Shown here piece by piece: positions 62,728-64,000 of a DNA stretch of 64,000 nt (positions are counted from its first letter, which is position 1; each line of letters begins with the position of its first letter). The stretch comes from UBA6055 sp965203755 (GTDB lineage: Bacteria; Chloroflexota; Anaerolineae; Aggregatilineales; Phototrophicaceae): NCBI GenBank assembly GCA_965203755.1, contig OZ241910.1, forward strand, positions 2,480,001 to 2,544,000, given 5' to 3'. A program made the translations under genes and the position numbers. The notes below the pieces were generated by a model. That model was not told where the DNA came from and ran no database searches. It saw only the letters and a list, made by a program, of their open reading frames with translations.

Positions 62728-64000
62728 CTAGCGCGCTTTGTCCTCTCGCCAAAGGATGATGCCCAGCGCCAGCGCGGATGCGGCCGTCAGCAAAAGCCCG
62801 GGCAGGGCAATGGATGACAGAAAGGCTTCATCATAAGCCGACCAGATGCGGGTTGCGAAGGTGCGGAATCCAATCGGGCGCAGAATCAGGGTGATGGGCA
62901 GTTCTTTCATCACATTCAAAAAGACCAGCGCCAGCCCGGCGATGATGCCGCTTCTCGCCAGCGGAATCGTAATCCGCGCCAGGGTTTCCCACGCCGACAA
63001 GCCAAGACTGCGGCCCGCCTCTTCAAAATGCGGGTTGATCTGCGCGAACGCGCTTTGCGTCGCGCCGATGCTCAATGGCAGGTAACGTATAACATAGCCC
63101 AATATCAAAAGCGGCAAAGTCTGATACAGGCTTAGCATATTCTGCGAGGCGAAAAAGACCAGCGCCAGCGCGATCACGATGCCCGGCAGCGCATTGCCGG
63201 TATAGGCTAAATTAACCAGCCAGCGGTTGAGCGCGTTTGACGAGCGCATCGCCAGCAGCGCCAAGGGAAAAGCAGCCAGCGTCGCCGCCAGCGCCGCCGC
63301 CGCGCTGACGCTAACGGTATTCCGCATAAGCTCCGCCATCGGCGCCGTCACCGGATTGGTCAGATGACGCCCGATCAACCAGCTGAATAACACCAGCAGG
63401 GGAATGATGATGCCGATAAAGATAACCGCGCCGCAAAACAGCATCGCCGGATATTTCCATTTGCCCAAGTGCGCTGGCTGAAGGGCGCGGGCGGCGCCGA
63501 CGCCAATGCGATAATGCCGCCCGCGATGCTGGACGAAGGACTGCGCCAGCAGAAGCGAAAACGTTATGCCGATAAGCGCCAGCGCCAGCGCCGATGCCTT
63601 GTCCATGCGAAACGATTCGGTCTGTATGAAAATCGCGCGGGTGAAGACGTTAAAGCGCATGACAGCCACAGCGCCAAAATCACTCAAGGTATAAAGAGCC
63701 GCCATCAGCATGCCGGCCGAAAGCGCCGGACGCAGCTGCGGCAGGGTGATCTTTCGGAACACCTGAAAGCGGTTGAGGCCCAAACTGTGTCCGGCTTCTT
63801 CAAGCGCCTGGTCGCTGTGCAGAAGCGCCGCCTGCGCCGGCAGGACAATATAAGGAAAAGTGACGAAGGTAAGCGTCAGCGTCGCGCCGAACCAGCCTTT
63901 GATGCCCGGCAGCCGATCCACGCCCAAAGGCTCAAGCAAGCTCTGCAAAATGCCCTTGGGGCCAAAGGCGTCGGTGAAGGTCACGGCCGTCAGATAAGAC
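62728..64000 (-). CDS. Two-domain ABC transporter permease, FbpB/ThiP type (5' partial)
   Basis: The frame is open through the right edge, so the N-terminus is outside the window. About 424 residues are visible with roughly ten hydrophobic segments in two halves. Each half has an EAA-type cytoplasmic loop: GHSLGLNRFQVFRKITLPQL and GRSLGLSAWETLARITIPLA. This duplicated design is typical of ferric iron (FbpB/SfuB) or thiamine (ThiP) permeases. Transcribed before the ATPase gene, 105 bp apart. Confidence 0.92.
   Translation of the reverse strand, partial: SYLTAVTFTDAFGPKGILQSLLEPLGVDRLPGIKGWFGATLTLTFVTFPYIVLPAQAALLHSDQALEEAGHSLGLNRFQVFRKITLPQLRPALSAGMLMAALYTLSDFGAVAVMRFNVFTRAIFIQTESFRMDKASALALALIGITFSLLLAQSFVQHRGRHYRIGVGAARALQPAHLGKWKYPAMLFCGAVIFIGIIIPLLVLFSWLIGRHLTNPVTAPMAELMRNTVSVSAAAALAATLAAFPLALLAMRSSNALNRWLVNLAYTGNALPGIVIALALVFFASQNMLSLYQTLPLLILGYVIRYLPLSIGATQSAFAQINPHFEEAGRSLGLSAWETLARITIPLARSGIIAGLALVFLNVMKELPITLILRPIGFRTFATRIWSAYDEAFLSSIALPGLLLTAASALALGIILWREDKAR

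Noticed and set aside
1..64000. tRNA, rRNA, CRISPR arrays, replication origin, complete insertion sequences
   Set aside because: Looked for characteristic cores and regular repeats by eye in gaps; none recognised. A covariance-model or repeat search could still find small RNAs.

Overview
The window looks like a chromosomal contig of a GC-rich (roughly high-50s % by eye) Chloroflexota bacterium, probably Anaerolineae-like. This is inferred from the Pro/Thr-rich linkers with TPT/TATP motifs in exported proteins, split GcvPA/GcvPB, PcrA/UvrD with a C-terminal KOW/Tudor-like tail, and frequent TTG/GTG starts. No rRNA, tRNA or CRISPR array was recognised, so the taxonomy stays tentative.

Layout. 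1-4.4 kb is a defence/accessory patch: an Eco57I-like modification enzyme cut by the left edge, a TIR/NDT-like effector candidate, and a PIN toxin-antitoxin pair, separated by copies of one short repeat in both orientations. 4.5-11.3 kb holds two tandem small paralogues of unknown function, a large class A penicillin-binding protein and PcrA. 11.3-16.2 kb has an orphan glycine-betaine-type binding protein, PdxS, VanZ-like protein, a remnant resembling an IS zinc ribbon, alanine racemase and SCO1. 16.3-25.2 kb is the one-carbon/glycine region: promoter, glycine riboswitch with terminator, gcvH-gcvPA-gcvPB, then on the other strand an SHMT-GcvT fusion followed by a beta-helix surface protein with a 13-bp poly-C tract. 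25.3-32.4 kb has an EF-G-like GTPase, FtsH, and a YyaL-type thioredoxin-fold protein. 32.4-34 kb is a second DNA methyltransferase, fused to a PD-(D/E)XK-like domain, behind a stack of hairpins. 34-44.5 kb contains a TPR lytic transglycosylase lipoprotein, a GT4 glycosyltransferase, methylglyoxal synthase, an ECF sigma/anti-sigma pair, GreA, YbjQ, and a HerA - kinase-like ATPase - hydroxyacid dehydrogenase run. 44.7-55.3 kb has rplJ-rplL with an attenuated leader, a MEMO-like protein, a DUF3467-translin pair, RsmG, an isocitrate/isopropylmalate-type dehydrogenase, a MarR regulator, an S9 peptidase and a GNAT. 55.4-57.3 kb is the second beta-helix surface protein, behind a 23-bp poly-C tract and a strong promoter. 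57.3-59.6 kb is a two-component system with an OmpR-type box. 59.5-61.5 kb is an AT-richer DarT-DarG module, followed by iron-type ABC transporter genes running off the right edge.

The strongest novel signal is that the only two very long homopolymer tracts I noticed lie directly in front of the two related beta-helix surface genes, in the translated or translatable 5' leader. This suggests slipped-strand phase variation of surface architecture in this lineage. The second gene also has a strong promoter, a leader ORF with a good ribosome binding site, and a repeated 10-bp upstream element.

Other notable items are the SHMT - degenerate GcvT-like - GcvT three-part protein, bacterial translin coupled to DUF3467, AT-rich target-recognition segments inside both methyltransferases, and the repeat-bounded toxin-antitoxin cassette.
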